64,000 bases of DNA, from positions 447,392-511,391 of the forward strand of contig NW_018396406.1 of assembly GCF_000003195.3 (NCBI RefSeq). The letters run 5' to 3'. The stretch comes from Sorghum bicolor (lineage: Eukaryota > Streptophyta > Magnoliopsida > Poales > Poaceae). Positions within the stretch are counted from its first letter, which is position 1, and each line of letters starts with the position of its first letter. Below, piece by piece: positions 52,075 to 64,000 of the stretch. Under the pieces are notes generated by a model that had not been told where the DNA came from, did not search any database, and saw nothing but the letters and a program-made list of their open reading frames with translations. The position numbers and the translations under genes were made by a program.

Positions 52075-52991
52075 ATGGATTTCTTAGCATATGGTATGTT
52101 CCATGCAAACCGTGCACCTATCTTGCATCAAGAATAGCACTATCTCGAAACAGATCGAACCGACCTTCTACTTGAGCCTCTTCACCTAGGATTATCATCG
52201 GGTGCTTCCATAATGGTTTCTGAGCCTATGGTGCATTATGCGCAAACCATGCACCAATCTTGCACGTAAACTAACACTGTCTCTAAACGGATTGAAGCGA
52301 GATTCTATATGACACACATGATCTAGGAGTTCTATCGGGTGCGTCCAAATTGATTTATGAGAATATGGTATGTTCCATGCAAACTGTACACCTATCTTTC
52401 ATCAAGATTAGCACTATCTCCAAACAGACCGAACCGAGCTTTCACTTGATTTCTAAGCATATTGTATGCACCATGCAAACTGTGCACCTATCTTGCATCA
52501 AGATTAGAACTATCTCCAAATAGACAACCAAGGTTCCACATGAGCCTCTTCACCAAGGAGTACCATCGCGTGCGTCCAACATAGTTTCTTAGCCTATGGT
52601 GAATTAGGAACAAACCGTGTACCTATCTTGCACCGAAACTAACACTATCTCCAAAGAGACCAAAGTGAGATTCTATGTGACACACGTTATCTAGGAGTTC
52701 TATTGGGTGCTTCCAAATATATTTCTAAGCATATGGTACATTCGATGCAATTCGTGCACCTATCTTGCATCAAGATTGGCACTATCTCCAAACAAAGCAA
52801 ACTGAGCTTCCACTTGAGCCCCTTTACCTAGGAGTATGATCAGGTGCATCCAAAATGGTTTCTTAGCCTCTGATGCATTAGGCGCAAACTGTGTACCTAT
52901 CTTGCACCAAAACTAACTCTGTCTCCAAACAGACCAAAGCGAGATTCTATATGACACATGTCATCTAGGAGTTCTATTGGGGTGCGTCCAA
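52075..52991 (+). repeat. Internally deleted 12-mer HOR unit, 917 bp
   Basis: Equals a 1685-bp unit lacking 768 bp. Near 52445, 'gctttcacttga' joins 'tttctaagcatattg'; in the intact unit these lie ~768 bp apart (about 53360 and 54130). TTGA is shared at the join. Confidence 0.75.
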
Positions 52992-54676
52992 ATGGATTTC
53001 TTAGCATATGGTATGTTCCATGCAAACCGTGCACCTATCTTGCATCAAGATGAGCACTATCTCCAAACAGATCGAACCGACCTTCCACTTGAGCCTCTTC
53101 ACCTAGGATTATCATCGGGTGCTTCCATAATGGTTTCTGAGCCTATGGTGCATTATGCGCAAACCATGCACCAATCTTGCACCTAAACTAACACTGTCTC
53201 TAAACAGATTGAAGCGAGATTCCATATGACACACATGATCTAGGAGTTCTATCGGGTGCGTCCAAATTGATTTATGAGAATATGGTATGTTCCACGCAAA
53301 CCGTACACCTATCATTCATCAAGATTAGCACTATCTCCAAACACACCGAACCGAGCTTTCACTTGAGCCTCTTCACCTAGGAGTACCATTGGCAACTTCC
53401 ACAACGATTTCTGAGCCTATGGTGCACTGGGCACAAACCATGCAACTATCTTGCACCAAAACTAATACTATCTCCAAGTGGACTGAAGCGAGATTCCATA
53501 TGATACACTTCATCTAGTAGTTCCATCGGCTGCATCTACAGTTCCATCGGGTTTGTCCAAATTGATTTCTGAGCATATGGTATGTTCCATGCAAACCGTG
53601 CACCTATCTTGCATCAAGATTAGAACTATCTCCAAATAGATCGAACCGACCTTCCATTTGAGCCTCTTCACCTAGGAGTATTATCGGGTGCTTCCATAAT
53701 GGTTTCCGAGCCTATGGTGCATTATGCACAAACCATGCACCAATCTTGCACCTAAACTAACACTGTTTCCAATCAGATTGAAGCAAGACTCCATATGACA
53801 CACATGATCTAGGAGTTCTATCGGGTGCTTCCAAATTGATTTCCGAGAATATGGTATGTTCCATGCAAACCATACACCTATCTTGCATCAAGATTAGCAT
53901 TATCTCCAAACAGACCGAACCAAGCTTTCACTTGAGCCTCTTCACCTAGGCGTACCATCGTGAACTTCCACAACGGTTTCTAACCATATGGTGCACTGGG
54001 CACAAACCGTGCACCTATCTTGCACCAAAACTAATACTATCTCCAACTCGACTGAAGCAAGATTCCATATGATACACTTCATCTAGTAATTCCATCGGGT
54101 GCATCTACAGTTCCATCAGGTGTGGCCAAATTGATTTCTAAGCATATTGTATGTACCATGCAAACTGTGCACCTATCTTGCATCAAGATTAGAACTATCT
54201 CCAAATAGACAACCAAGGTTCCACATGAGCCTCTTCACCAAGGAGTACCATCGCGTGCGTCCAAAATAGTTTCTTAGCCTATGGTGAATTAGGAACAAAC
54301 CGTGTACCTATCTTGCACCGAAACTAACACTATCTCCAAAGAGACCAAAGTGAGATTCTATGTGACACACATTATCTAGGAGTTCTATTGGGTGCTTCCA
54401 AATATATTTCTAAGCATATGGTACATTCGATGCAATTCGTGCACCTATCTTGCATCAAGATTGGCACTATCTCCAAACAAAGCAAACTGAGCTTCCACTT
54501 GAGCCCCTTTACCTAGGAGTATGATCAGGTGCATCCAAAATGGTTTCTTAGCCTATGATGCATTAGGCGCAAACTGTGTACCTATCTTGCACCAAAACTA
54601 ACTCTGTCTCCAAACAGACCAAAGCGAGATTCTATATGACACATGTCATCTAGGAGTTCTATTGGGGTGCGTCCAA
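52992..54676 (+). repeat. 12-monomer HOR unit, copy 1 (1685 bp)
   Basis: Twelve recognisable monomers, two of which are B monomers with an internal ~20-22-bp duplication (12 x 137 + 41 = 1685). Nearly identical to the next two units. Confidence 0.85.
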
Positions 54677-56361
54677 ATGGATTTCTTAGCATATGGTATG
54701 TTCCATGCAAACCGTGCACCTATCTTGCATCAAGATGAGCACTATCTCCAAACAGATCGAACCGACCTTCCACTTGAGCCTCTTCACCTAGGATTATCAT
54801 CGGGTGCTTCCATAATGGTTTCTGAGCCTATGGTGCATTATGCGCAAACCATGCACCAATCTTGCACCTAAACTAACACTGTCTCTAAACAGATTGAAGC
54901 GAGATTCCATATGACACACATGATCTAAGAGTTCTATCGGGTGCGTCCAAATTGATTTATGAGAATATGGTATGTTCCACGCAAACCGTACACCTATCAT
55001 TCATCAAGATTAGCACTATCTCCAAACACACCGAACCGAGCTTTCACTTGAGCCTCTTCACCTAGGAGTACCATTGGCAACTTCCACAACGATTTCTGAG
55101 CCTATGGTGCACTGGGCACAAACCATGCAACTATCTTGCACCAAAACTAATACTATCTCCAACTGGACCGAAGCGAGATTCCATATGATACACTTCATCT
55201 AGTAGTTCCATCGGCTGCATCTACAGTTCCATCGGGTTTGTCCAAATTGATTTCTGAGCATATGGTATGTTCCATGCAAACCGTGCACCTATCTTGCATC
55301 AAGATTAGAACTATCTCCAAATAGATCGAACCGACCTTCCACTTGAGCCTCTTCACCTAGGAGTACTATCGGGTGCTTCCATAATGGTTTCCGAGCCTAT
55401 GGTGCATTATGCACAAACCATGCACCAATCTTGCACCTAAACTAACACTGTCTCCAATCAGATTGAAGCAAGACTCCATATGACACACATGATCTAGGAG
55501 TTCTATCGGGTGCTTCCAAATTGATTTCCGAGAATATGGTATGTTCCATGCAAACCATACACCTATCTTGCATCAAGATTAGCATTATCTCCAAACAGAC
55601 CGAACCAAGCTTTCACTTGAGCCTCTTCACCTAGGCGTACCATCATGAACTTCCACAACGGTTTCTAACCATATGGTGCACTGGGCACAAACCGTGCACC
55701 TATCTTGCACCAAAACTAATACTATCTCCAACTCGACTGAAGCAAGATTCCATATGATACACTTCATCTAGTAATTCCATCGGGTGCATCTACAGTTCCA
55801 TCAGATGTGGCCAAATTGATTTCTAAGCATATTGTATGTACCATGCAAACCGTGCACCTATCTTGCATCAAGATTAGAACTATCTCCAAATAGACAACCA
55901 AGGTTCCACATGAGCCTCTTCACCAAGGAGTACCATCGCGTGCGTCCAAAATAGTTTCTTAGCCTATGGTGAATTAGGAACAAACCGTGTACCTAACTTG
56001 CACCGAAACTAACACTATCTCCAAAGAGACCAAAGTGAGATTCTATGTGACACACATTATCGAGGAGTTCTATTGGGTGCTTCAAAATATATTTCTAAGC
56101 ATATGGTACATTCGATGCAATTCGTGCACCTATCTTGCATCAAGATTGGCACTATCTCCAAACAAAGCAAACTGAGCTTCCACTTGAGCCCCTTTACCTA
56201 GGAGTATGATCAGGTGCATCCAAAATGGTTTCTTAGCCGATGATGCATTAGGCGCAAACTGTGTACCTATCTTGCACCAAAACTAACTCTGTCTCCAAAC
56301 AGACCAAAGCGAGATTCTATATGACACATGTCATCCAGGAGTTCTATTGGGGTGCGTCCAA
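54677..56361 (+). repeat. 12-monomer HOR unit, copy 2 (1685 bp)
   Basis: Same length as copy 1 and only scattered single-base differences from it on reading. Confidence 0.85.
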
Positions 56362-58046
56362 ATGGATTTCTTAGCATATGGTATGTTCCATGCAAACCGT
56401 GCACCTATCTTGCATCAAGATTAGCACTATCTCCAAACAGATCGAACTGACCTTCCACTTGAGCCTCTTCACCTAGGATTATCATCGGGTGCTTCCATAA
56501 TGGTTTCTGAGCCTATGGTGCATTATGCGCAAACCATGCACCAATCTTGCACCTAAACTAACACTGTCTCTAAACAGATTGAAGCGAGATTCCATATGAC
56601 ACACATGATCTAGGAGTTCTATCGGGTGCGTCCAAATTGATTTATGAGAATATGGTATGTTCCACGCAAACCGTACACCTATCATTCATCAAGATTAGCA
56701 CTATCTCCAAACACACCGAACCGAGCTTTCACTTGAGCCTCTTCACCTAGGAGTACCATTGGCAACTTCCACAACAATTTCTGAGCCTATGGTGCACTGG
56801 GCACAAACCATGCAACTATCTTGCACCAAAACTAATACTATCTCCAACTGGACCGAAGCGAGATTCCATATGATACACTTCATCTAGTAGTTCCATCGGC
56901 TGCATCTACAGTTCCATCGGGTTTGTCCAAATTGATTTCTGAGCATTTGGTATGTTCCATGCAAACCGTGCACCTATCTTGCATCAAGATTAGAACTATC
57001 TCCAAATAGATCGAACCGACCTTCCACTTGAGCCTCTTCACCTAGGAGTATTATCGGGTGCTTCCATAATGGTTTCCGAGCCAATGGTGCATTATGCACA
57101 AACCATGCACCAATCTTGCACCTAAACTAACACTGTCTCCAATCAGATTGAAGCAAGACTCCATATGACACACATGATCTAGGAGTTCTATCGGGTGCTT
57201 CCAAATTGATTTCCGAGAATATGGTATGTTCCATGCAAACCATACACCTATCTTGCATCAAGATTAGCATTATCTCCAAACAGACCGAACCAAGCTTTCA
57301 CTTGAGCCTCTTCACCTAGGCGTACCATCATGAACTTCCACAACGGTTTCTAACCATATGGTGCACTGGGCACAAACCGTGCACCTATCTTGCACCAAAA
57401 CTAATACTATCTCCAACTCGACTGAAGCAAGATTCCATATGATACACTTCATCTAGTAATTCCATCGGGTGCATCTACAGTTCCATCAGGTGTGGCCAAA
57501 TTGATTTCTAAGCATATTGTATGTACCATGCAAACCGTGCACCTATCTTGCATCAAGATTAGAACTATCTCCAAATAGACAACCAAGGTTCCACATGAGC
57601 CTCTTGACCAAGGAGTACCATCGCGTGCGTCCAAAATAGTTTCTTAGCCTATGGTGAATTAGGAACAAACCGTGTACCTATCTTGCACCGAAACTAACAC
57701 TATCTCCAAAGAGACCAAAGTGAGATTCTATGTGACACACATTATCTAGGAGTTCTATTGGGTGCTTCCAAATATATTTCTAAGCATATGGTACATTCGA
57801 TGCAATTCGTGCACCTATCTTGCATCAAGATTGGCACTATCTCCAAACAAAGCAAACTGAGCTTCCACTTGAGCCCCTTTACCTAGGAGTATGATCAGGT
57901 GCATCCAAAATGGTTTCTTAGCCTATGATGCATTAGGCGCAAACTGTGTACCTATCTTGCACCAAAACTAACTCTGTCTCCAAACAGACCAAAGCGAGAT
58001 TCTATATGACACATGTCATCTAGGAGTTCTATTGGGGTGCGTCCAA
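56362..58046 (+). repeat. 12-monomer HOR unit, copy 3 (1685 bp)
   Basis: Third consecutive exact-length unit; again only scattered differences. Confidence 0.85.
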
Positions 58047-59164
58047 ATGGATTTCTTAGCATATGGTATGTTCCATGCAAACCGTGCACCTATCTTGCAT
58101 CAAGATTAGCACTATCTCCAAACAGATCGAACCGACCTTCCACTTGAGCCTCTTCACCTAGGATTATCATCGGGTGCTTTCATAATGGTTTCTGAGCCTA
58201 TGGTGCATTATGCGCAAACCATGCACCAATCTTGCACCTAAACTAACACTGTCTCTAAACAGATTGAAGCGAGATTCCATATGACACACATGATCTAGGA
58301 GTTCTATCGGGTGCGTCCAAATTGATTTATGAGAATATGGTATGTTCCACGCAAACCGTACACCTATCATTCATCAAGATTAGCACTATGTCCAAACACA
58401 CCGAACCGAGCTTTCACTTGAGCCGCTTCACCTAGGAGTACCATTGGCAACTTCCACAACGATTTCTGAGCCTATGGTGCACTGGGCACAAACCATGCAA
58501 CTATCTTGCACCAAAACTAATACTATCTCCAACAGGACCAAAGCGAGATTCCATATGATACACTTCATCTAGTAGTTCCATCAGATGCATCTACAGTTCC
58601 ATCGGGTGTGTCCAAATTGAGTTTTGAGCATATGGTATGTTCCATGCAAACCGTGCACCAATCTTGCATCAAGATTAGAACTATCTCCAAACAGACAGAA
58701 GCAAGATTCCACATGAGCCTCTTCACCAAGGAGTACCATCGCGTGCGTCCAAAATAGTTTCTTAGCCTATGGTGCATTAGGCACAAACCGTGTGCCTATC
58801 TTGCACCAAAACTAACACTATCTCCAAAGAGACCGAAGTGAGATTCTATATGACACACGTCATCTAGGAGTTCTATTTGGTGCTTCCAAATATATTTCTA
58901 AGCATATGGTACGTTCGATGCAATTCGTGCACCTATCTTGCATCAAGATTAGCACTACGTCCAAACAAAGGAAACTGAGCTTCCACTTGAGCCCCTTTAC
59001 TCAGGAGTATCATCGGGTGCATCCAAAATGGTTTCTTAGCCTATGATGCATTAGGCGCAAACTGTGTACCTATCTTGCACCAAAACTAACTCTGTCTCCA
59101 AATAGACCAAAGCGAGATTCTATATGACACATGTCACCTAGGAGTTCTATTAGGATGCGTCTAA
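58047..59164 (+). repeat. 8-monomer HOR unit, 1118 bp
   Basis: Begins like a 12-mer unit, then carries the 'catcagatgcatctacag' form of the long B monomer near 58580 and ends with a marker monomer reading 'aggatgcgtctaaatgg' instead of 'ggggtgcgtccaaatgg'. Confidence 0.8.
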
Positions 59165-60849
59165 ATGGATTTCTTAGCATATGGTATGTTCCATCCAAAC
59201 CGTGCACCTATCTTGCATCAAGAATAGCACTATCTCCAAAAAGATCGAACCGACCTTCCACTTGAGCCTCTTCACCTAGGATTATCATCGGGTGCTTCCA
59301 TAATGGTTTCTGAGCCTATGGTGCATTATGCGCAAACCATGCACCAATCTTGCAGCAAAACTAACAATGTCTCTAAACGGATTGAAGCAAGATTCCATAT
59401 GACACACATGATCTAGGAGTTCTATCGGGTGCGTCCAAATTGATTTATGAGAATATGGTATGTTCCACGCAAACCGTACACCTATCATTCATCAAGATTA
59501 GCACTATGTCCAAACACACCGAACCGAGCTTTCACTTGAGCCTCTTCACCTAGGAGTACCATTGGCAACTTCCACAACGATTTCTGAGCCTATGGTGCAC
59601 TGGGCACAAACCATGCAACTATCTTGCACCAAAACTAATACTATCTCCAACTGGACCGAAGCGAGATTCCATATGATACACTTCATCTAGTAGTTCCATC
59701 GGCTGCATCTACAGTTCCATTGGGTTTGTCCAAATTGATTTCTGAGCATATGGTATGTTCCATGCAAACCGTGCACCTATCTTGCATCAAGATTAGAACT
59801 ATCTCCAAATAGATCGAACCGACCTTCCACTTGAGCCTCTTCACCTAGGAGTATTATCGGGTGCTTCCATAATGGTTTCCGAGCCTATGGTGCATTATGC
59901 ACAAACCATGCACCAATCTTGCACCTAAACTAACACTGTCTCCAATCAGATTGAAGCAAGACTCCATATGACACACATGATCTAAGAGTTCTATCGGGTG
60001 CTTCCAAATTGATTTTCGAGAATATGGTATGTTCCATGCAAACCATACACCTATCTTGCATCAAGATTAGCATTATCTCCAAACAGACCGAACCAAGCTT
60101 TCACTTGAGCCTCTTCACCTAGGCGTACCATCGTGAACTTTCACAACGGTTTCTAACCATATGGTGCACTGGGCACAAACCGTGCACCTATCTTGCACCA
60201 AAACTAATACTATCTCCAACTCGACTGAAGCAAGATTCCATATGATACACTTCATCTAGTAATTCCATCGGGTGCATCTACAGTTCCATCAGGTGTGGCC
60301 AAATTGATTTCTAAGCATATTGTATGTACCATGCAAACCGTGCACCTATCTTGCATCAAGATTAGAACTATCTCCAAATAGACAACCAAGGTTCCACATG
60401 AGCCTCTTCACCAAGGAGTACCATCGCGTGCGTCCAAAATAGTTTCTTAGCCTATGGTGAATTAGGAACAGACCGTGTACCTATCTTGCACCGAAACTAA
60501 CACTATCTCCAAAGAGACCAAAGTGATATTCTATGTGACACACATTATCTAGGAGTTCTATTGGGTGCTTCCAAATATATTTCTAAGCATATGGTACATT
60601 CGATGCAATTCGTGCACCTATCTTGCATCAAGATTGGCACTATCTCCAAACAAAGGAAACTGAGCTTCCACTTGAGCCCCTTTACCTAGGAGTATGATCA
60701 GGTGCATCCAAAATGGTTTCTTAGCCTATGATGCATTAGGCGCAAACTGTGTACCTATCTTGCACCAAAACTAACTCTGTCTCCAAACAGACCAAAGCGA
60801 GATTCTATATGACACATGTCATCTAGGAGTTCTATTGGGGTGCGTCCAA
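59165..60849 (+). repeat. 12-monomer HOR unit, copy 4 (1685 bp)
   Basis: Same composition as copies 1-3; starts after the 8-mer with 'agaatagcac' in its first A monomer. Confidence 0.82.
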
Positions 60850-61968
60850 ATGGATTTCTTAGCATATGGTATGTTCCATGCAAACCGTGCACCTATCTTG
60901 CATCAAGATTAGCACTATCTCCAAACAGATCGAACCGACCTTCCACTTGAGCCTCTTCACCTAGGATTATCATCGGGTGCTTCCATAATGGTTTCTGAGC
61001 CTATGGTGCATTATGCGCAAACCATGCACCAATCTTGCACCTAAACTAACACTGTCTCTAAACAGATTGAAGCGAGATTCCATATGACACACATGATCTA
61101 GGAGTTCTATCGGGTGCGTCCAAATTGATTTATGAGAATATGGTATGTTCCACACAAACCGTACACCTATCTTTCATCAAGATTAGCACTATCTCCAAAC
61201 ACACCGAACCGAGCTTTCACTTGAGCCTCTTCACCTAGGAGTACCATTGGCAACTTCCACAACGATTTCTGAGCCTATGGTGCACTGGGCACAAACCATG
61301 CAACTATCTTGCACCAAAACTAATACTATCTCCAACAGGACTGAAGCGAGATTCCATATGATACACTTCATCTAGTAGTTCCATCAGATGCATCTACAGT
61401 TCCATCGGGTGTGTCCAAATTGATTTTTGAGCATATGGTATGTTCCATGCAAACCGTGCACCTATCTTGCATCAAGATTAGAACTATCTCGAAACAGACA
61501 GAACCAAGATTCCACATGAGCCTCTTCACCAAGGAGTACCATCGCGTGCGTCCAAAATAGTTTCTTTGCCTATGGTGCATTAGGCACAAACCGTGTACCT
61601 ATCTTGCACCGAAACTAACACTATCTCGAAAGAGACTGAAGTGAGATTCTATATGACACACGTCATCTAGGAGTTCTATTGGGTGCTTCCAATTATATTT
61701 CTAAGCATATGGTACGTTCGATGCAATTCATGCACCTATCTTGTATCAAGATTAGCACTATGTCCAAACAAAGGAAACTGAGCTTCCACTTGAGCCCCTT
61801 TACTCAGGAATATCATCGGGTGCATCCAAAATGGTTTCTTAGCCTATGATGCATTAGGCGCAAACTGTGTACCTATCTTGCACCAAAACTAACTCTGTCT
61901 CCAAACAGACCAAAGTGAGATTCTATATGACACATGTCATCTAGGAGTTCTATTAGGATGCGTCGAAA
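60850..61968 (+). repeat. 8-monomer HOR unit, 1119 bp
   Basis: Matches 58047-59164 in length, order and diagnostic variants. Together the 12-mer and 8-mer form a larger ~2803-bp period (for example 58565 and 61368). Confidence 0.8.
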
Positions 61969-63643
61969 TGGATTTCTTAGCATATGGTATGTTCCATGCA
62001 AACCGTGCACCTATCTTGCATCAAGAATAGCACTATCTCCAAACAGATCGAACCGACCTTCTACTTGAGCCTCTTCACCTAGGATTATCATCGGGTGCTT
62101 CCATAATGGTTTCTGAGCCTATGGTGCATTATGCGCAAACCATGCACCAATCTTGCAGCAAAACTAACAATGTCTCTAAACGGATTGAAGCAAGATTCCA
62201 TATGACACACATGATCTAGGAGTTGTATCGGGTGCGTCCAAATTGATTTATGAGAATATGGTATGTTCCATGCAAACTGTACACCTATCTTTCATCAAGG
62301 TTAGCACTATCTCCAAACAGACCGAACCGAGCTTTCACTTGAGCCTCTTCACCTAGGAGTAACATCGGGAACTTCCATAATGATTTCTGAGCCTATGGTG
62401 CACTGGGCACAAACCAGGCAACTATCTTGCACCAAAACTAATACTATCTCCAACTGGACCGAAGCGAGATTCCATATGATACACTTCATCTAGTAGTTCT
62501 ATCGGCTGCATCGACAGTTCCATCGGGTTTGTCCAAATTGATTTCTGAGCATATGGTATGTTCCATGTAAACCGTGCACCTATCTTGCATCAAGATTAGA
62601 ACTATCTCCAAATAGATCGAACCGACCTTCCACTTGAGCCTCTTCACCTAGGAGTATTATCGGGTGCTTCCATAATGGTTTCCGAGCCTATGGTGCATTA
62701 TGCACAAACCATGCACCAATCTTGCACCTAAACTAACATTGTCTCCAATCAGATTGAAGCAAGACTCCATATGACACACATGATCTAGGAGTTCTATCGG
62801 GTGCTTCCTAATTGATTTTCGAGAATATGGTATGTTCCATGCAAACGGGTTCACCTATCTTTAATCAAGATTAGCACTATCTCCAATCACACCGAACCGA
62901 AGCTTTTACGTGAGCCGGTTCATTGGCAACTTTCTCAACGATTTATGATCTTATGGTGCCCTGGGCTCAAACCATGCAACTATCTTGCACCAAAACTAAT
63001 ACTTTTTCCAACAGGACCAAAGCGAGATTCCTTATGATACACTTCATCTAGTAGTTCCATCAGATGCATCTACAGTTCCATCGGGTGTGTCCAAATTGAG
63101 TTTTGAGCATATGGTATGTTCCATGCAAACCATGCACCTATCTTGCATCAAGATTACAACTATCTCCAATCAGACAGAACCAAGATTCCACATGAGCCTC
63201 TTCACCAAGGAGTACCATCGCGTGCGTCCAAAATAGTTTCTTAGCCTATGGTGCATTAGGCACAAACCGTGTGCCTATCCTGCACCAAAACTAACACTAT
63301 CTCCAAAGAGACTGATGTGAGATTCTATATGACACACGTCATCTAGGAGTTCTATTGGGTGCTTCCAAATATATTTCTAAGCATATGGTATGTTCGATGC
63401 AATTCATGCACCTATCTTGCATCAAGATTAGCACTACGTCCAAACAAAGGAAACTGAGCTTCCACTTGAGCCCCTTTACTGAGGAGTATCATCGGGTGCA
63501 TCCAAAATGGTTTCTTAGCCTATGATGCATTAGGCGCAAACTGTGTACCTATCTTCCACCAAAACTAACTCTGTCTCCAAATAGACCAAAGCGAGATTCT
63601 ATATGACACATGTCATCTAGGAGTTCTATTAGGATGCGTCTAA
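61969..63643 (+). repeat. Hybrid 12-mer/8-mer HOR unit, 1675 bp, with a cluster of mismatches at the join
   Basis: The first ~874 bp follow the 12-mer. From about 62845 the sequence follows the 8-mer from its offset ~318 (874 + 801 = 1675). Between ~62843 and 63020 unusual substitutions and indels cluster, for example 'gggttcacctatctttaatc' and 'cttttacgtgagccggttcattgg'. Confidence 0.7.
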
Positions 63644-64000
63644 ATGGATTTCTTAGCATATGGTATGTTCCATCCAAACCGTGCACCTATCTTGCATCAA
63701 GAATAGCACTATCTCCAAACAGATCGAACCGACCTTCTACTTGAGCCTCTTTACCTAGGATTATCATCGGGTGCTTCCATAATTGTTTCTGAGCCTATGG
63801 TGCATTATGCGCAAACCATGCACCAATTTTGCACCTAAACAACACTGTCTCTAAACAGATTGAAGCGAGATTCCATATGACACACATGATCTAGGAGTTC
63901 TATCGGGTGCGTCCAAATTGATTTATGAGAATATGGTATGTTCCACGCAAACCGTACACCTATCTTTCATCAAGATTAGCACTATCTCCAAACACACAGA

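Larger units (their letters stand above)
41114..64000 (+). repeat. Satellite block 3: ~137-bp A/B repeat grading into recent higher-order repeats
   Basis: The same satellite continues in the same orientation and phase after the Tat insertion. From 41.1 to about 47.7 kb monomers are divergent, like block 2. From about 47.7 kb onward blocks of monomers repeat almost exactly. The marker 'atggatttctta' in a specific B monomer recurs at 47759, 48877, 50270, 50958, 52075, 52992, 54677, 56362, 58047, 59165, 60850, 61969 and 63644 and was used to set unit limits. The window ends within the array. Confidence 0.92.

Noticed and set aside
41114..64000. CRISPR-like regular repeat spacing
   Set aside because: The repeats are contiguous 137-bp monomers without unique spacers, in a plant genome with LTR retrotransposons.

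Overview
The window is plant nuclear heterochromatin, most probably a centromeric or pericentromeric satellite array of an Andropogoneae grass (Sorghum or a close relative such as Saccharum or Miscanthus). About 41.6 kb of the 64 kb is a single head-to-tail satellite with a ~137-bp monomer, alternating between two monomer types (A and B) to give a ~275-bp dimer. Monomer length, dimeric organisation and recalled sequence match the sorghum centromeric family known as CEN38 / pSau3A10. No cellular protein-coding gene, tRNA or rRNA was found.

Layout: (1) 1-6956, satellite block 1, divergent, with loose 7/6/8-monomer periodicity in its first 4 kb. (2) 6957-17152, a Ty1/copia-like LTR retrotransposon on the + strand with 2.5-kb LTRs. 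It has one long gag gene (four zinc knuckles) and no recognisable protease, integrase or reverse transcriptase, so it is a non-autonomous gag-only element. Its left edge is not an LTR end but a scrap of internal sequence joined to satellite by microhomology. (3) 17153-28895, satellite block 2, built from overlapping multi-kilobase duplications. (4) 28896-41113, a complete but mutated Ty3/gypsy element of the Tat lineage on the - strand: 463-bp LTRs, perfect 5-bp target duplication CATCG, gag, protease, RT, two RNase H domains, integrase, and on the opposite strand an intron-containing additional ORF. (5) 41114-64000, satellite block 3, which passes from divergent monomers into young higher-order repeats (HORs) with 1685-bp (12-mer) and 1118-bp (8-mer) units, plus recombinant derivatives.

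The satellite keeps one orientation throughout, and the phase reads continuously across the Tat insertion. Both retroelements lie in the older, divergent part of the array. The right end is homogeneous and insertion-free, as expected when moving from the edge of an array toward its actively recombining part. The most informative signals are the structural ones: hybrid HOR units, out-of-register deletions, a B/A chimeric monomer, a 22-bp internal duplication that marks HOR phase, the gag-only copia element with a CpG-rich decamer cluster in its LTRs, and the antisense intron-containing gene of the Tat element. All alignments, counts and divergences were made by eye.
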